The position numbers and the translations under genes are program-made. The notes below the pieces were generated by a model, which did not search any database, was not told where the DNA came from, and was given only the letters and a program-made list of their open reading frames with translations. A stretch of 64,000 nt of DNA, taken from the NCBI RefSeq assembly GCF_018457175.1, contig NZ_JAGFNU010000001.1:496001-560000 (forward strand), given 5' to 3'. Shown here piece by piece: positions 41,991 through 50,483 of this stretch. Position 1 is the first letter of the stretch. The number at the start of each line of letters is the position of its first letter. The stretch comes from Pseudohalocynthiibacter aestuariivivens (GTDB taxonomy: Bacteria > Pseudomonadota > Alphaproteobacteria > Rhodobacterales > Rhodobacteraceae).

Positions 41991-42605
41991 CTATTCATGC
42001 AATTCCATAACCCTCTGGACCGCCGCCCGTTTTTTCATTGCTTCGGAATGTTCTTTGATGATTGGAAATTCATCAAGGTTTACACCGTCTGCGGTCATCC
42101 ATTGCGAGACCGTAAAAAGATAAGGATCACAGATTGAATACGTATTTCCTAAGACCCACGGTCCTTTGAAATAGTGGACTTCAATCATTCTTGCGCATTC
42201 GGCCATGTTTCCCGTGACTTTCGCTGTCATGCTTTTGTGTGCATCCGGATCGTCAGACCATCTGTGGCCGCGCATTTTATGCGCGTGAGCAACATGGACA
42301 GTTGCTGCCAGATAAATGTTAAACGCCTGAGCCGTTGCAAATTCAAAGGGGTCCTTAGGCGCGAGATTTACGTTAGGGTGGGTCTGGGCGATGTACGCCA
42401 ATATCGCTGGCGTTTCTGTTAGCAAGCCTTGCGGAGTTTTGAGTGTTGGAACACGCCCTTTTGGGTTTGTCGCCAGATACTCTGGCGATTGCTGTTCCAT
42501 CTTAGAAAAATCGATAAGCTGGGCTTTGTAGTCAGCTTTTGCTTCCTCTAACACTATATGAGCTGCCAGTGCTGCGGTCCCTTTGGCATAGTAAAGCGTT
42601 AACAT
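41991..42605 (-). CDS. glutathione S-transferase
   Basis: A 204-residue protein with a thioredoxin-fold N-terminal domain (MLTLYYAKGTAALAAHIVLEEA; the cis-Pro segment KGRVPTLKTPQG; GSH-binding LLTETPAILAYIA) and the all-helical C-terminal domain with FKGPWVLGNTYSICDPYLFTVSQWM. This is the beta-like bacterial class. ATG 42605 is used; the open frame to 42692 adds a hydrophobic leader without support. Role unknown: detoxification or a catabolic thiol-transfer step are both possible. It stands between the MmgE stump and the divergent sdhB-like gene. Confidence 0.88.
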   Translation of the reverse strand: MLTLYYAKGTAALAAHIVLEEAKADYKAQLIDFSKMEQQSPEYLATNPKGRVPTLKTPQGLLTETPAILAYIAQTHPNVNLAPKDPFEFATAQAFNIYLAATVHVAHAHKMRGHRWSDDPDAHKSMTAKVTGNMAECARMIEVHYFKGPWVLGNTYSICDPYLFTVSQWMTADGVNLDEFPIIKEHSEAMKKRAAVQRVMELHE

Positions 42606-42806
42606 CAGGTATCTTTCCGCTATGGTGATCGACCGGTTTTTCTTGTTTGTACAGGTGAAACTTAAAGTGGCGGACAAAATAAAGAAGACCACGCGTGTAA
42701 TTTTTCCTTATAATAACAATTAGTATTTATTCCTTTCTGTTAGCTTTTCTTCCTATTATGTTTCCTTCACTGATCCTCTTTTAGAGACGGATGAACGGAG
42801 CATAGC

Positions 42807-43535
42807 GTGTCAGCGAACTGCGATGAGTTGGAAGTGTCAGTCTGGCGCGGAGATCGGCTCAGCGGGCATTTCGAAGTCTTTCATGTACCTGCCCAGGATA
42901 GCCAGACAATTCTGGATGTGGTGTCGTGGATTCAGCAAAATCTGGATGCAACCTTATCGTATCGTTATGCCTGCCGGGTCGGGATGTGCGGGTCCTGTGC
43001 CATGATGGTGAATGGAGTGCCGCGCTGGACGTGCCGGACCCATGTGAAAAAAGTTATGAACGGCAACAAGCTGGAGGTGGCCCCGTTGCGCAATCTGCCG
43101 GTGATCAAGGACCTTGCGACAGATATGGACCCGTTTTTCGACAAATGGATCGCGGCGGAAGGGCTGCACCACCCGACCAAAACGCGCGACGAACCGATCG
43201 AAACGATAAACCCGGATAGCACCATGCGTGCCGAGGCGAATGCTGGAATAGAATGTATAAATTGTTCTGTTTGTTATTCCGCATGCGACACTGTCGCTGG
43301 CAACGTTGACTACCTTGGGCCTGCGGCACTTCAAAGGGCTTGGACGCTTTTCAACGACGCCAAAGACAGTGGTCAAAACGCTATTCTTGAGGCTGTTTCC
43401 GGCGCGGGCGGTTGCCACAACTGTCATAGCCAGGGAAGTTGCACAGTATTCTGCCCCAACGAACTTAACCCGATGAAGGCAATCGCCGAGCTTAAGAAAG
43501 CGACTACCAAATCATTTTTCAAGAAGAGGGTGTAG
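42807..43535 (+). CDS. succinate dehydrogenase/fumarate reductase-like iron-sulfur subunit
   Basis: A 242-residue protein from GTG 42807 (GGAG upstream). It carries the three cluster motifs in order: [2Fe-2S] C-x4-C-x2-C-x11-C (CRVGMCGSC then WTC), [4Fe-4S] CINCSVCYSAC and [3Fe-4S] CHSQGSCTVFCP. It passes electrons from the flavoprotein (44213) to the membrane quinone via the anchor subunits at 43539 and 43868. The order here (B, C, D, A) differs from the usual C-D-A-B sdh operon and the linkage to a fumarase and sulfite oxidase suggests a second, dedicated complex rather than the TCA-cycle enzyme. Confidence 0.9.
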   Translation: MSANCDELEVSVWRGDRLSGHFEVFHVPAQDSQTILDVVSWIQQNLDATLSYRYACRVGMCGSCAMMVNGVPRWTCRTHVKKVMNGNKLEVAPLRNLPVIKDLATDMDPFFDKWIAAEGLHHPTKTRDEPIETINPDSTMRAEANAGIECINCSVCYSACDTVAGNVDYLGPAALQRAWTLFNDAKDSGQNAILEAVSGAGGCHNCHSQGSCTVFCPNELNPMKAIAELKKATTKSFFKKRV

Positions 43536-43538
43536 TTG

Positions 43539-43871
43539 ATGCTGGGTGTCCGTCTTTACATGCTTCAACGCCTCACCGCGCTCATAATGGCACCGCTGAC
43601 GTTGGGGCATATCGCTGTGATGATCTATGCGGTTCAAGGTGGGTTGAGCACGGCTGAAATACTCAGCCGTACGCAAGGCAGTATTTGGTGGCTTCTTTTC
43701 TATGGCAGCTTTGTCGTCGCGGTGTCTTTGCACGCTGCAATTGGCTTAAGGGTCATTGTTCATGAAACGCTTGGTCTGAAGCGTCCAGCTCTCAACATAC
43801 TTACCTTAGTTGTCAGTCTGCTTCTTCTTTTTATGGGGGCGCGCGCTGTTTTGGCCGTGACACTAACATGA
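43539..43871 (+). CDS. SdhC-like membrane anchor subunit
   Basis: A 110-residue protein with three hydrophobic helices. The first has the anchor signature LYMLQRLTALIMAPLTLGHI, where the Arg and the later His are at positions used for quinone and haem contact in succinate:quinone oxidoreductases. ATG 43539 follows the sdhB-like stop by 3 nt; a TTG at 43536 is the alternative. Its stop overlaps the next anchor gene by 4 bp. Together the two short anchors make a membrane domain of about six helices. Confidence 0.78.
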   Translation: MLGVRLYMLQRLTALIMAPLTLGHIAVMIYAVQGGLSTAEILSRTQGSIWWLLFYGSFVVAVSLHAAIGLRVIVHETLGLKRPALNILTLVVSLLLLFMGARAVLAVTLT

Positions 43872-44209
43872 TCCGTAAACACCGGGCGCATCCCCTTTGG
43901 TTTGCTTACGCGCTGCACCGCCTTTCTGGTCTTGCTCTGGCGCTTTTTCTACCAGCACATTTTTATATTTTGTCAAAGGCACTTACCCAGCCTGAAAGCC
44001 TGGATAATTTCCTGACTCTAACAGAAAGCCCGATGGTCAAACTTGCCGAGTTTGGTTTGGTTTTTCTCTTGGCCGTACATTTTCTTGGTGGTTTTCGGTT
44101 GATGGCGATGGAATGGTTGCCATGGTCAGACAGGCAAAAAACCTTTGCAGCGGTTGCCGTCGCCGGGGCATTTCTGGTCTCTGGATTGTTTTTCTTGCGG
44201 GTGGTGTAA
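43868..44209 (+). CDS. SdhD-like membrane anchor subunit
   Basis: A 113-residue protein with three hydrophobic helices. The N-terminal segment HPLWFAYALHRLSGLALALFLPAHFYIL contains the HR-x-SG pattern of cytochrome b-type SDH anchors, and a second His lies in VHFLGGFRLMAMEW. It overlaps the preceding anchor gene by 4 bp and precedes the flavoprotein by 3 nt. Because both anchors have R-L-S/T motifs they could be the two halves of one fused cytochrome b in other families. Confidence 0.78.
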   Translation: MIRKHRAHPLWFAYALHRLSGLALALFLPAHFYILSKALTQPESLDNFLTLTESPMVKLAEFGLVFLLAVHFLGGFRLMAMEWLPWSDRQKTFAAVAVAGAFLVSGLFFLRVV

Positions 44210-44212
44210 ACA

Positions 44213-45979
44213 ATGCAAATGGCAAGCGATATCGAGCGTCACGACACTGATATTTTGATTCTTGGTACGGGTGGCGCAGGTATGTTTGCCGCCCTTCATG
44301 CACAGCAGACAGCCCCGGAAGGCACCAGAATTACGATTGCTGTTAAAGGGTTGATTGGCAAATGCGGCTGCACCCGAATGGTGCAGGGCGGATACAATGT
44401 TGCGCTTGGCGGCGGCGATACCGTTGAACGCCACTTTATGGATACGATTAACGGCGGCAAATGGCTGCCAAATCAGGACATGGCCTGGAAACTTTGCGAA
44501 CAAGCAGTAGTACGTGTGCGTGAACTGGAAAACGAAGTTGGATGCTTCTTTGATCGCAATCCTGACGGATCGTTGCACCAAAAGGCCTTTGCCGGACAGA
44601 CCGCCGATCGCACGGTACATAAGGGTGACCTGACTGGGATCGAGATTATCAGCCGCCTGATGGAGCAGGTTCTCTCGCGGCCCATCGAAAAGCTTCAGGA
44701 ACATCGCGCGATTGGGCTGATCCCGACGAAAGACGGATCCGCACTTGCAGGTGTCTTGTTCATCGATATGCGGACTGGAAAGTTTCGATTTATACGTGCC
44801 AAATGCGTGATGATGGGCACAGGTGGCGGCCCCACGATGTATAAGTATCATACACCATCCGGTGACAAGACGATGGATGGTCTTGCAATGGCGCTGCGTG
44901 CAGGTCTTCCGCTGCGAGATATGGAAATGGTGCAGTTCCACCCGACTGGTTTGTTGGCTGGAGCCCATACCAAGATGACCGGCACAGTGCTTGAGGAAGG
45001 GTTGCGTGGCGCAGGGGGCTATTTGCTGAACAGCAGTGAAAACCGGTTCATGTTTGACTACGACCAACTTGGAGAGCGGGCGACACGTGATGTTGTCAGC
45101 CGTGGTATCTATACGGAAATGCGTAAAAATAATACCTCTGAAAACGGTGGTGTTTACATCTCTATGTCACATCTAGGTCCAGAAAACGTGCGCAAGAAAT
45201 TCAGCGGTATGGTCAAGCGTTGTGCTGACAGCGGCTTTGATCTGGCAGGTGGTAAGGTTGAGGTTGTTCCAACGGCGCACTATTTTATGGGTGGCGTTGT
45301 GGTTGACCCTGATACACGCACCGCAATGGAAGGTTTATATGTCGCGGGTGAAGACGCAGGTGGTGCGCATGGCTCAAACCGGCTTGGCGGAAATGGCGTT
45401 GCAAACTCAACCGTTTATGGTGGTGTTGCGGGTGACATCATGGGGTTGGACCTCCGCAAAATGAATGCGCAGCGAGATCCGGATGAAGCAGTCCTGAGCG
45501 CAGAGGTTGTGCGCGCGCAGCACCCGTTTTCCAGAAAACCTGCAATCATTCAGGCGCTGCGTCACACCCTGCAAGAAGCGATGTGGGAAGATGTCGGTGT
45601 GATGCGTACACGCGCCGGAATGGAGCGCGGAATAGCGCGGGTTTCTGAAATTTCCGACGAATTGATGACCATAGGTGTCGATCCCAGCAATCTGGCGTTC
45701 AATCTGACCTGGCATGATTGGCTGAATATGCGCTCACTGTGTGATATATCGAGTGTGATCGCTAAAGCGGGGCTCGTGCGTGAGAACTCTCGCGGTGCGC
45801 ATTTTCGCGAAGATTTTCCTGAAAGTGGCACGATGGAGAGTTCTTTTTTCACAGTCGCACGCAAAACACGCGATACGGTCGAAGTTTCGCGTGAAAAGGT
45901 GAAGTTTTCGATCATCAAGCCGGGGGAATCGATTTTGCCCGAAGGCGAACCCGAAACATTGGTGGAGGCTAAACTATGA
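44213..45979 (+). CDS. succinate dehydrogenase/fumarate reductase-like flavoprotein subunit
   Basis: A 588-residue flavoprotein. The FAD-binding N-terminus (TDILILGTGGAGMFAAL) and active-site blocks QFHPTG, EGLRGAGGYLLN, PTAHYFMGGV and HGSNRLGGNGVANSTV retain the His and Arg residues that bind and reduce/oxidise a C4-dicarboxylate. The segment GCTRMVQGG has C53 where SdhA/FrdA carry the His that binds FAD covalently, so the flavin is probably non-covalent. It overlaps the hydratase alpha gene by 4 bp. The substrate is likely a succinate-like compound rather than necessarily succinate. Confidence 0.88.
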   Translation: MQMASDIERHDTDILILGTGGAGMFAALHAQQTAPEGTRITIAVKGLIGKCGCTRMVQGGYNVALGGGDTVERHFMDTINGGKWLPNQDMAWKLCEQAVVRVRELENEVGCFFDRNPDGSLHQKAFAGQTADRTVHKGDLTGIEIISRLMEQVLSRPIEKLQEHRAIGLIPTKDGSALAGVLFIDMRTGKFRFIRAKCVMMGTGGGPTMYKYHTPSGDKTMDGLAMALRAGLPLRDMEMVQFHPTGLLAGAHTKMTGTVLEEGLRGAGGYLLNSSENRFMFDYDQLGERATRDVVSRGIYTEMRKNNTSENGGVYISMSHLGPENVRKKFSGMVKRCADSGFDLAGGKVEVVPTAHYFMGGVVVDPDTRTAMEGLYVAGEDAGGAHGSNRLGGNGVANSTVYGGVAGDIMGLDLRKMNAQRDPDEAVLSAEVVRAQHPFSRKPAIIQALRHTLQEAMWEDVGVMRTRAGMERGIARVSEISDELMTIGVDPSNLAFNLTWHDWLNMRSLCDISSVIAKAGLVRENSRGAHFREDFPESGTMESSFFTVARKTRDTVEVSREKVKFSIIKPGESILPEGEPETLVEAKL

Positions 45980-46938
45980 TCTCAATTGATCTGATCCAAA
46001 AGACAGCTGAAACCCTGATGGACAAAGCCGCCATCGAGATTCCGGACGACTACCTTGAAGGGCTCAAAGCTGCAGCCAAGGTAGAGGACGGTGATCTATC
46101 CTCTTTTGTGCTTCAGGCGATGCTTGAAAACTATGAAGTCGCTAAGGAAGATCGCCGTGCAATGTGTGGCGATACAGGAACGCCGCGTTGGTACGTTAAG
46201 ATGGGCAATGAAACCCAGATCGAGGGTGGGCCGATTGCACTGGAAGCAGCATTGCGCCGGGCGACCGCAAACGCCACAAATGGCGTTCCCCTGCGGCCAA
46301 ACAGGGTGCATCCCCTGTGGCGTACGGACCATGACAACAATGTTGGTATTGGCGCTCCGGAAATCGAATATGGGTATGAGCCGGGTGGCGAATGGATTGA
46401 TCTGATCACCGTTCACAAAGGTGGCTTGTTTGGCACAGACTACCGGATGCTTTTTCCATCTGACGGGATACAGGGGATAAGGCGGTTCTACCTCGACAGT
46501 ATTGTTGCCTTTGGTAAACGCGGACTGGCTTGCCAGCCAGCGATCATTGGCATTGGGCTCGGCGGGTGCAAAGACACCTGTATGGTGTTGGGAAAACGCG
46601 CCGCCTGTCTGCGCACTGTAGGAGACCGTAACTCGGACCCTAAAGTTGCTGAGTTGGAGCTGGAGCTGAAGGAGTTAGGCAACTCCATCGGCATGGGCGC
46701 AATGGGGTTTGTTGGCAAATCCATGGTCATCGATGCGCATATCGAAGTGGGCTATTGCCACACAGGCGGAATGCAAATGTCTGTTCATGCGTTTTGCCTG
46801 TCGTCGCGCCGTGCCGTGGCACGTGTTTTTGCCGATGGACGTGTAGAACATCGTACGGATCCAAATTGGTTTACTGATTATCAACGCCGGGAGACTGTGG
46901 AATGGGAGATGCCCGAAAGCCACGAGAAATCCGCCTGA
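45976..46938 (+). CDS. fumarate/tartrate-type Fe-S hydratase, alpha subunit
   Basis: A 320-residue class I fumarase N-domain (FumA/TtdA type). Likely cluster ligands are the Cys residues in MCGDTGTPRW, GLGGCKDTC and VGYCHTGGMQ. It overlaps the flavoprotein gene (4 bp) and the beta subunit (37 bp). The two subunits would hydrate the unsaturated product of the dehydrogenase, as fumarase does with fumarate. The split alpha/beta arrangement and divergent beta motif (see next gene) leave tartrate or a substituted fumarate open as substrate. Confidence 0.87.
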   Translation: MISIDLIQKTAETLMDKAAIEIPDDYLEGLKAAAKVEDGDLSSFVLQAMLENYEVAKEDRRAMCGDTGTPRWYVKMGNETQIEGGPIALEAALRRATANATNGVPLRPNRVHPLWRTDHDNNVGIGAPEIEYGYEPGGEWIDLITVHKGGLFGTDYRMLFPSDGIQGIRRFYLDSIVAFGKRGLACQPAIIGIGLGGCKDTCMVLGKRAACLRTVGDRNSDPKVAELELELKELGNSIGMGAMGFVGKSMVIDAHIEVGYCHTGGMQMSVHAFCLSSRRAVARVFADGRVEHRTDPNWFTDYQRRETVEWEMPESHEKSA

Positions 46939-47582
46939 GCACAACACCAACGCCAGAGGCGTTAGCGGAACTGCAGCTTGGTGACATCGTCTACCTGGAC
47001 GGGCTAATGTATACGGCGCGTGAAGGCGTCTACAAGCGTGCGCTTGAAGACAAGGCGAACATACCGCTGGAGTTACCCGGCGAAAGTGCCGCGAATTTTC
47101 ACTGTTCTCCAGCGGCCCGCATAAACGCGGATGGTAGTTTTGAAATGGGGGCGGTCACGGCAACGGCCTCTTTCCGATTTGCGAAATGGCTGCCCGAATG
47201 GTTGGCCAAATCCGGCGCAAAACTGGTCATCGGCAAGGGCGGTATGAGCAGCAAGGATTACAAAAACTACTTTGTACCAAATGGCGCCATCTATCTCAGC
47301 ACCGTTGGCTACGGGACCGGTGCGCTTTTGGGGCGTGGCATAGAAAATGTTGAGGCCGTTCATTGGAACGAAGAACTTGGTCTTGCCCAAGCCATGTGGG
47401 TGATCAGGTGCAAAAAAATGGGCCCGTTCATTGTGGCGTCAGATTTGGATGGGAATTGCCTTTTTGAGCGTGAAAACGCGAAAATTTCTGCAACCATTGA
47501 AAGGGCTTACGAGGGTACCAAGCCAGCAACGTTGAAACGCTTTGGTGAAACAGATGACAAAAATGATGAACTGATCGGATAG
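46902..47582 (+). CDS. fumarate/tartrate-type Fe-S hydratase, beta subunit
   Basis: A 226-residue class I fumarase C-domain (IRLSTTPTPEALAELQLGDIVYLDGLMYTARE; then VIGKGGMSSKDY and AMWVIRCKKMGPFIVASDLDGN). The usual GPTTS-x-RMD motif of fumarase is here GAVTATASFRFAKW, so the Arg-Met pair is not clear. That may change substrate choice. The ATG at 46902 lies 37 bp inside the alpha gene, ensuring coupled translation. The sulfite oxidase-family gene starts 8 nt downstream. Confidence 0.87.
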   Translation: MGDARKPREIRLSTTPTPEALAELQLGDIVYLDGLMYTAREGVYKRALEDKANIPLELPGESAANFHCSPAARINADGSFEMGAVTATASFRFAKWLPEWLAKSGAKLVIGKGGMSSKDYKNYFVPNGAIYLSTVGYGTGALLGRGIENVEAVHWNEELGLAQAMWVIRCKKMGPFIVASDLDGNCLFERENAKISATIERAYEGTKPATLKRFGETDDKNDELIG

Positions 47583-47590
47583 GTAGTCAG

Positions 47591-48691
47591 ATGAACAAAG
47601 AACATAATCCATTTGAACCTTATTCAGGGTGTGTGGTCACTCAGGATGGTGTGTTTAGCGAAGCGGAAGTCGGCCTTGCGAACAGAAATTCTGGTCTGCT
47701 TCTTGAAACGCTTGCGCTCGATATAACGCCGACCGGGGCACACTACCTTTTGAATCATTTTGACGTTCCGCTGATAGACGAGGGGGCACATTCCCTGTCC
47801 TTCAATGGTTCTTTTAATACGCCTTTCAATCTGACCATGGCCGAGATTAAGGCATTGCCGAAAATCACAATGCCGGTCACGCTGGAATGCGCCGGAAATG
47901 GGCGTGCGGGTGTGTCGCCACGGTCTTATTCCATGCCTTGGATGTATGAAGCGGTTGGCACATCTGAATGGACAGGGACACCGCTTGCACCGTTGATCGG
48001 AAAAGCGAAGCCAAGCGCGGATGTTGTTGAGATATCGTTTCATGGTGCGGATTATGGGTTCGACAAAGGGTGTGGGCATTTTTTTGGTCGCAGCCTGACC
48101 CTTGCACAGATGAAAGAACTTGACGTCCTGCTGGTTTACGCAATGAACGACGCACCGCTCCTCCCGCAACATGGCGCGCCGTTACGTATTGTAGTGCCGG
48201 GTTGGTACGGCATGGCGAGCGTGAAATGGCTTACCGAGATTACCGCCCTGACCAATCCCTACGACGGTTTTCAACAGGTTCGAACATACCAATACCGCGA
48301 AAGCGATGAAGACCCGGGGCGCCCAATTACGACGATGCGGATAAAATCACTGATGGTGCCACCCGGTGTGCCCGACTGGACGTCACGCAAACGTTACGTG
48401 AATACAGGGCCGACTGAGCTGGTTGGGCGGGCTTGGTCGGGTGCAGGCACTCCTATTGAGAAAGTGGAAGTCGAGGTCTCTGGTGTTTGGCACCCCGCAA
48501 ACCTTGAAAACAGCGAAGACCGTTATGCTTGGAAAAAGTGGACGTTTGACTGGGATGCAACGCCCGGTGCTCATGTTCTCAGATGCCGGGCAACAGACGC
48601 AGAAGGCAATGTGCAACCGCTTGAACCACCCTGGGATGTCGCTGGCTTTGCCAACAACGCCGTGCAGGTGGTTCATGTTTTTGTTGAGTGA
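47591..48691 (+). CDS. sulfite oxidase-family molybdenum enzyme
   Basis: A 366-residue protein with a sulfite oxidase Mo-cofactor domain (1-230) and a Mo-co dimerisation domain (245-366). The Mo-ligating Cys is C100 in TLECAGNGR, and the motifs HGAPLRIVVPGWYGMASVKWL and VEVEVSGVWHPA fit the family. No Tat or Sec signal is seen, so it is probably cytoplasmic, unlike periplasmic SorA. It would oxidise sulfite to sulfate. It is the last gene of the sdh-like/hydratase operon, and a TauE-type exporter gene converges on it (13-nt gap), which supports sulfite as a product of the pathway. Confidence 0.85.
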   Translation: MNKEHNPFEPYSGCVVTQDGVFSEAEVGLANRNSGLLLETLALDITPTGAHYLLNHFDVPLIDEGAHSLSFNGSFNTPFNLTMAEIKALPKITMPVTLECAGNGRAGVSPRSYSMPWMYEAVGTSEWTGTPLAPLIGKAKPSADVVEISFHGADYGFDKGCGHFFGRSLTLAQMKELDVLLVYAMNDAPLLPQHGAPLRIVVPGWYGMASVKWLTEITALTNPYDGFQQVRTYQYRESDEDPGRPITTMRIKSLMVPPGVPDWTSRKRYVNTGPTELVGRAWSGAGTPIEKVEVEVSGVWHPANLENSEDRYAWKKWTFDWDATPGAHVLRCRATDAEGNVQPLEPPWDVAGFANNAVQVVHVFVE

Positions 48692-48704
48692 AACAAGGCG
48701 ATTA

Positions 48705-49448
48705 TCATAGGATTTCTCGAAAAAATAACACTAATCCAGAGAGAAACATCATCGCAATTATCAGCCTGCGAAACTGATCATCAGCTAGCCGTTTGAAAAC
48801 GACAATGCCAATTTGTGCGCTGGCCATCGTCAGGGGAAGGGCTGTAGCGATAAGTGTTAAGCTTTCCCAAGTGTAAACGCCTTTGACCGCAAACATGACG
48901 GATGTCAGACCAAGAATGACAACGTTAAAGGGTTGTAGCACAGCGCGTGTTTCTGCCTTGGGCCATGGGCGCATCGAACACCACATTGTTGGCAGGGCAC
49001 CCGAAAGCGATGCTGCCCCGCCAAGAATACCCCCAAGAAAGCCAATAGCGCTATCGACCAGCGGTGTTGGGCGCTCAAATTTAGGGAGCGCCTTTCGAAA
49101 CGAAAAGAAACCACCATAGAGTATCAGAAAACCAGCGATCAATAGTTTCAGGATCGTGGGATCAAGCATCGCCAGTGTTGCAACGCCAATTGGGATACCG
49201 ATTATTCCTGATGCCAGGAATCGGGCAAGCCGCTTGGGTTGCCTTAATATCGAATGGCGCACGAGCCAGACGCCCTGCACGCCGCTTACGGCTGAGACGA
49301 CTACGACGATGGAAACGGCTTGTACCGGCGGCATGATCTGAAGCCAGAACCCAAGCGCAAACAGTGCTGTCCCAAAGCCAGCAAGCCCATTGATAAATCC
49401 ACCAGCAACAGCGCCCGCAGCCAGCAGCAGAAGAAACTCAGTGGTCAT
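48705..49448 (-). CDS. TauE/SafE-family transporter (sulfite exporter-like)
   Basis: A 247-residue protein with about eight hydrophobic segments. It has the TauE/SafE family start (AGAVAGGFINGLAGFGTALFALGFWLQ), GILGGAASLSGALPTMW in the second repeat and the late PLTMASAQIGIVVFKRL. Members export sulfite or sulfoacetate made during sulfonate breakdown, though others carry different anions. Its position opposite a sulfite oxidase-family gene fits export of excess sulfite. It overlaps the upstream LysR gene by 11 bp, so the two form an operon. Confidence 0.83.
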   Translation of the reverse strand: MTTEFLLLLAAGAVAGGFINGLAGFGTALFALGFWLQIMPPVQAVSIVVVVSAVSGVQGVWLVRHSILRQPKRLARFLASGIIGIPIGVATLAMLDPTILKLLIAGFLILYGGFFSFRKALPKFERPTPLVDSAIGFLGGILGGAASLSGALPTMWCSMRPWPKAETRAVLQPFNVVILGLTSVMFAVKGVYTWESLTLIATALPLTMASAQIGIVVFKRLADDQFRRLIIAMMFLSGLVLFFREIL

Positions 49449-50358
49449 TCTGCGTGGCTTTGATAGAAGTGTTCGAAATCAAACGTCCAATGCCTACCGC
49501 GTTCAAAAGTGTTTTGTGCATTTCCACTATTACATTTGTTTTTATACTGTTGGAGCGGTTTATCAGTCCAAGTTGCCGGGCCGGTGCGGCGCCCGGTAAT
49601 AGCAGCCGTTTAAGGGGCAGAGGGTTCATGTTTTGCACGCTGCGTTTTGGTGTGATCGAAACGCCAAGGTTACGCAGGACCATGCTCGAAATCGCTTCGA
49701 GGCTCTCCAACTCCATGCTGTCATACACTTTGAGTTTTTGATCCTGAAGCCAGTTTTCGATCATACCGCCAACAACGGCGTCCCGAGAGAACCTGATGAA
49801 AGGATTGTTTTTCAACAGAAAAATAGGATCGTCGCTTTCTGTTTCATGCGAGGCAATAAGTTGGAGCGGCTCTGATGCAATGTCGCGCCAATCATCGCCC
49901 TGAGGTATCAAGTTTGGACGAGAGATGATTGCCGCATCCATATTCCCCCGTTCAATCTGGCGTAACAATTCGTTCGTCAGGCCGGGGATCACCCTAACAC
50001 GAAGGTCAGGATAGCTTTCTTTGAGGATCGAAATTGCGAGTGGGACAAGACCTGTCAGCGTTGTTGGCACGGCACCCAGCAGCAATTCACCATGCAATCC
50101 ACTATCCCCCAGAACAGAAGGAACGAGGTTTTCATAGGCCTCGACGACCTCGCGTGCCTTCACGACCAGGGCACGACCAATAGGAGTCAGTTCTGGTGTT
50201 CTTTTGGAACGATCAAATATCGCGATACTCCATGTTTCTTCCAGTGCTTTCATCTGCTGGCTTACAGCGGCATGTGTGACAAAAACAGTGTCTGCGGCAG
50301 CCCTGAACGTTCCATTTTCCTCAACTGCGATCAGCGTTTTCAGCATTCTTATGGACAT
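49438..50358 (-). CDS. LysR-family transcriptional regulator
   Basis: A 306-residue LysR regulator: an N-terminal helix-turn-helix (MSIRMLKTLIAVEENGTFRAAADTVFVTHAAVSQQMKALE) and a periplasmic-binding-like effector domain (from about residue 90). It is divergent from the thiamine-diphosphate enzyme at 50484 and co-transcribed with the TauE-type exporter, so it may control one or both. The 125-bp shared upstream region contains A/T-rich inverted sequences but no clear site that I can define. The ligand is unknown. Confidence 0.9.
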   Translation of the reverse strand: MSIRMLKTLIAVEENGTFRAAADTVFVTHAAVSQQMKALEETWSIAIFDRSKRTPELTPIGRALVVKAREVVEAYENLVPSVLGDSGLHGELLLGAVPTTLTGLVPLAISILKESYPDLRVRVIPGLTNELLRQIERGNMDAAIISRPNLIPQGDDWRDIASEPLQLIASHETESDDPIFLLKNNPFIRFSRDAVVGGMIENWLQDQKLKVYDSMELESLEAISSMVLRNLGVSITPKRSVQNMNPLPLKRLLLPGAAPARQLGLINRSNSIKTNVIVEMHKTLLNAVGIGRLISNTSIKATQNDH

Positions 50359-50483
50359 CGCGTTTCAGCACTTTCATGTAAGAGTAAATTATAAAGCATG
50401 TAAAAAGATGAGGCTTTATTTAAGAAAGTCTTAACAATATGGTTTGTCAATAATGAGCTGAGAAAGTTTTAAGGAAATTTGGT

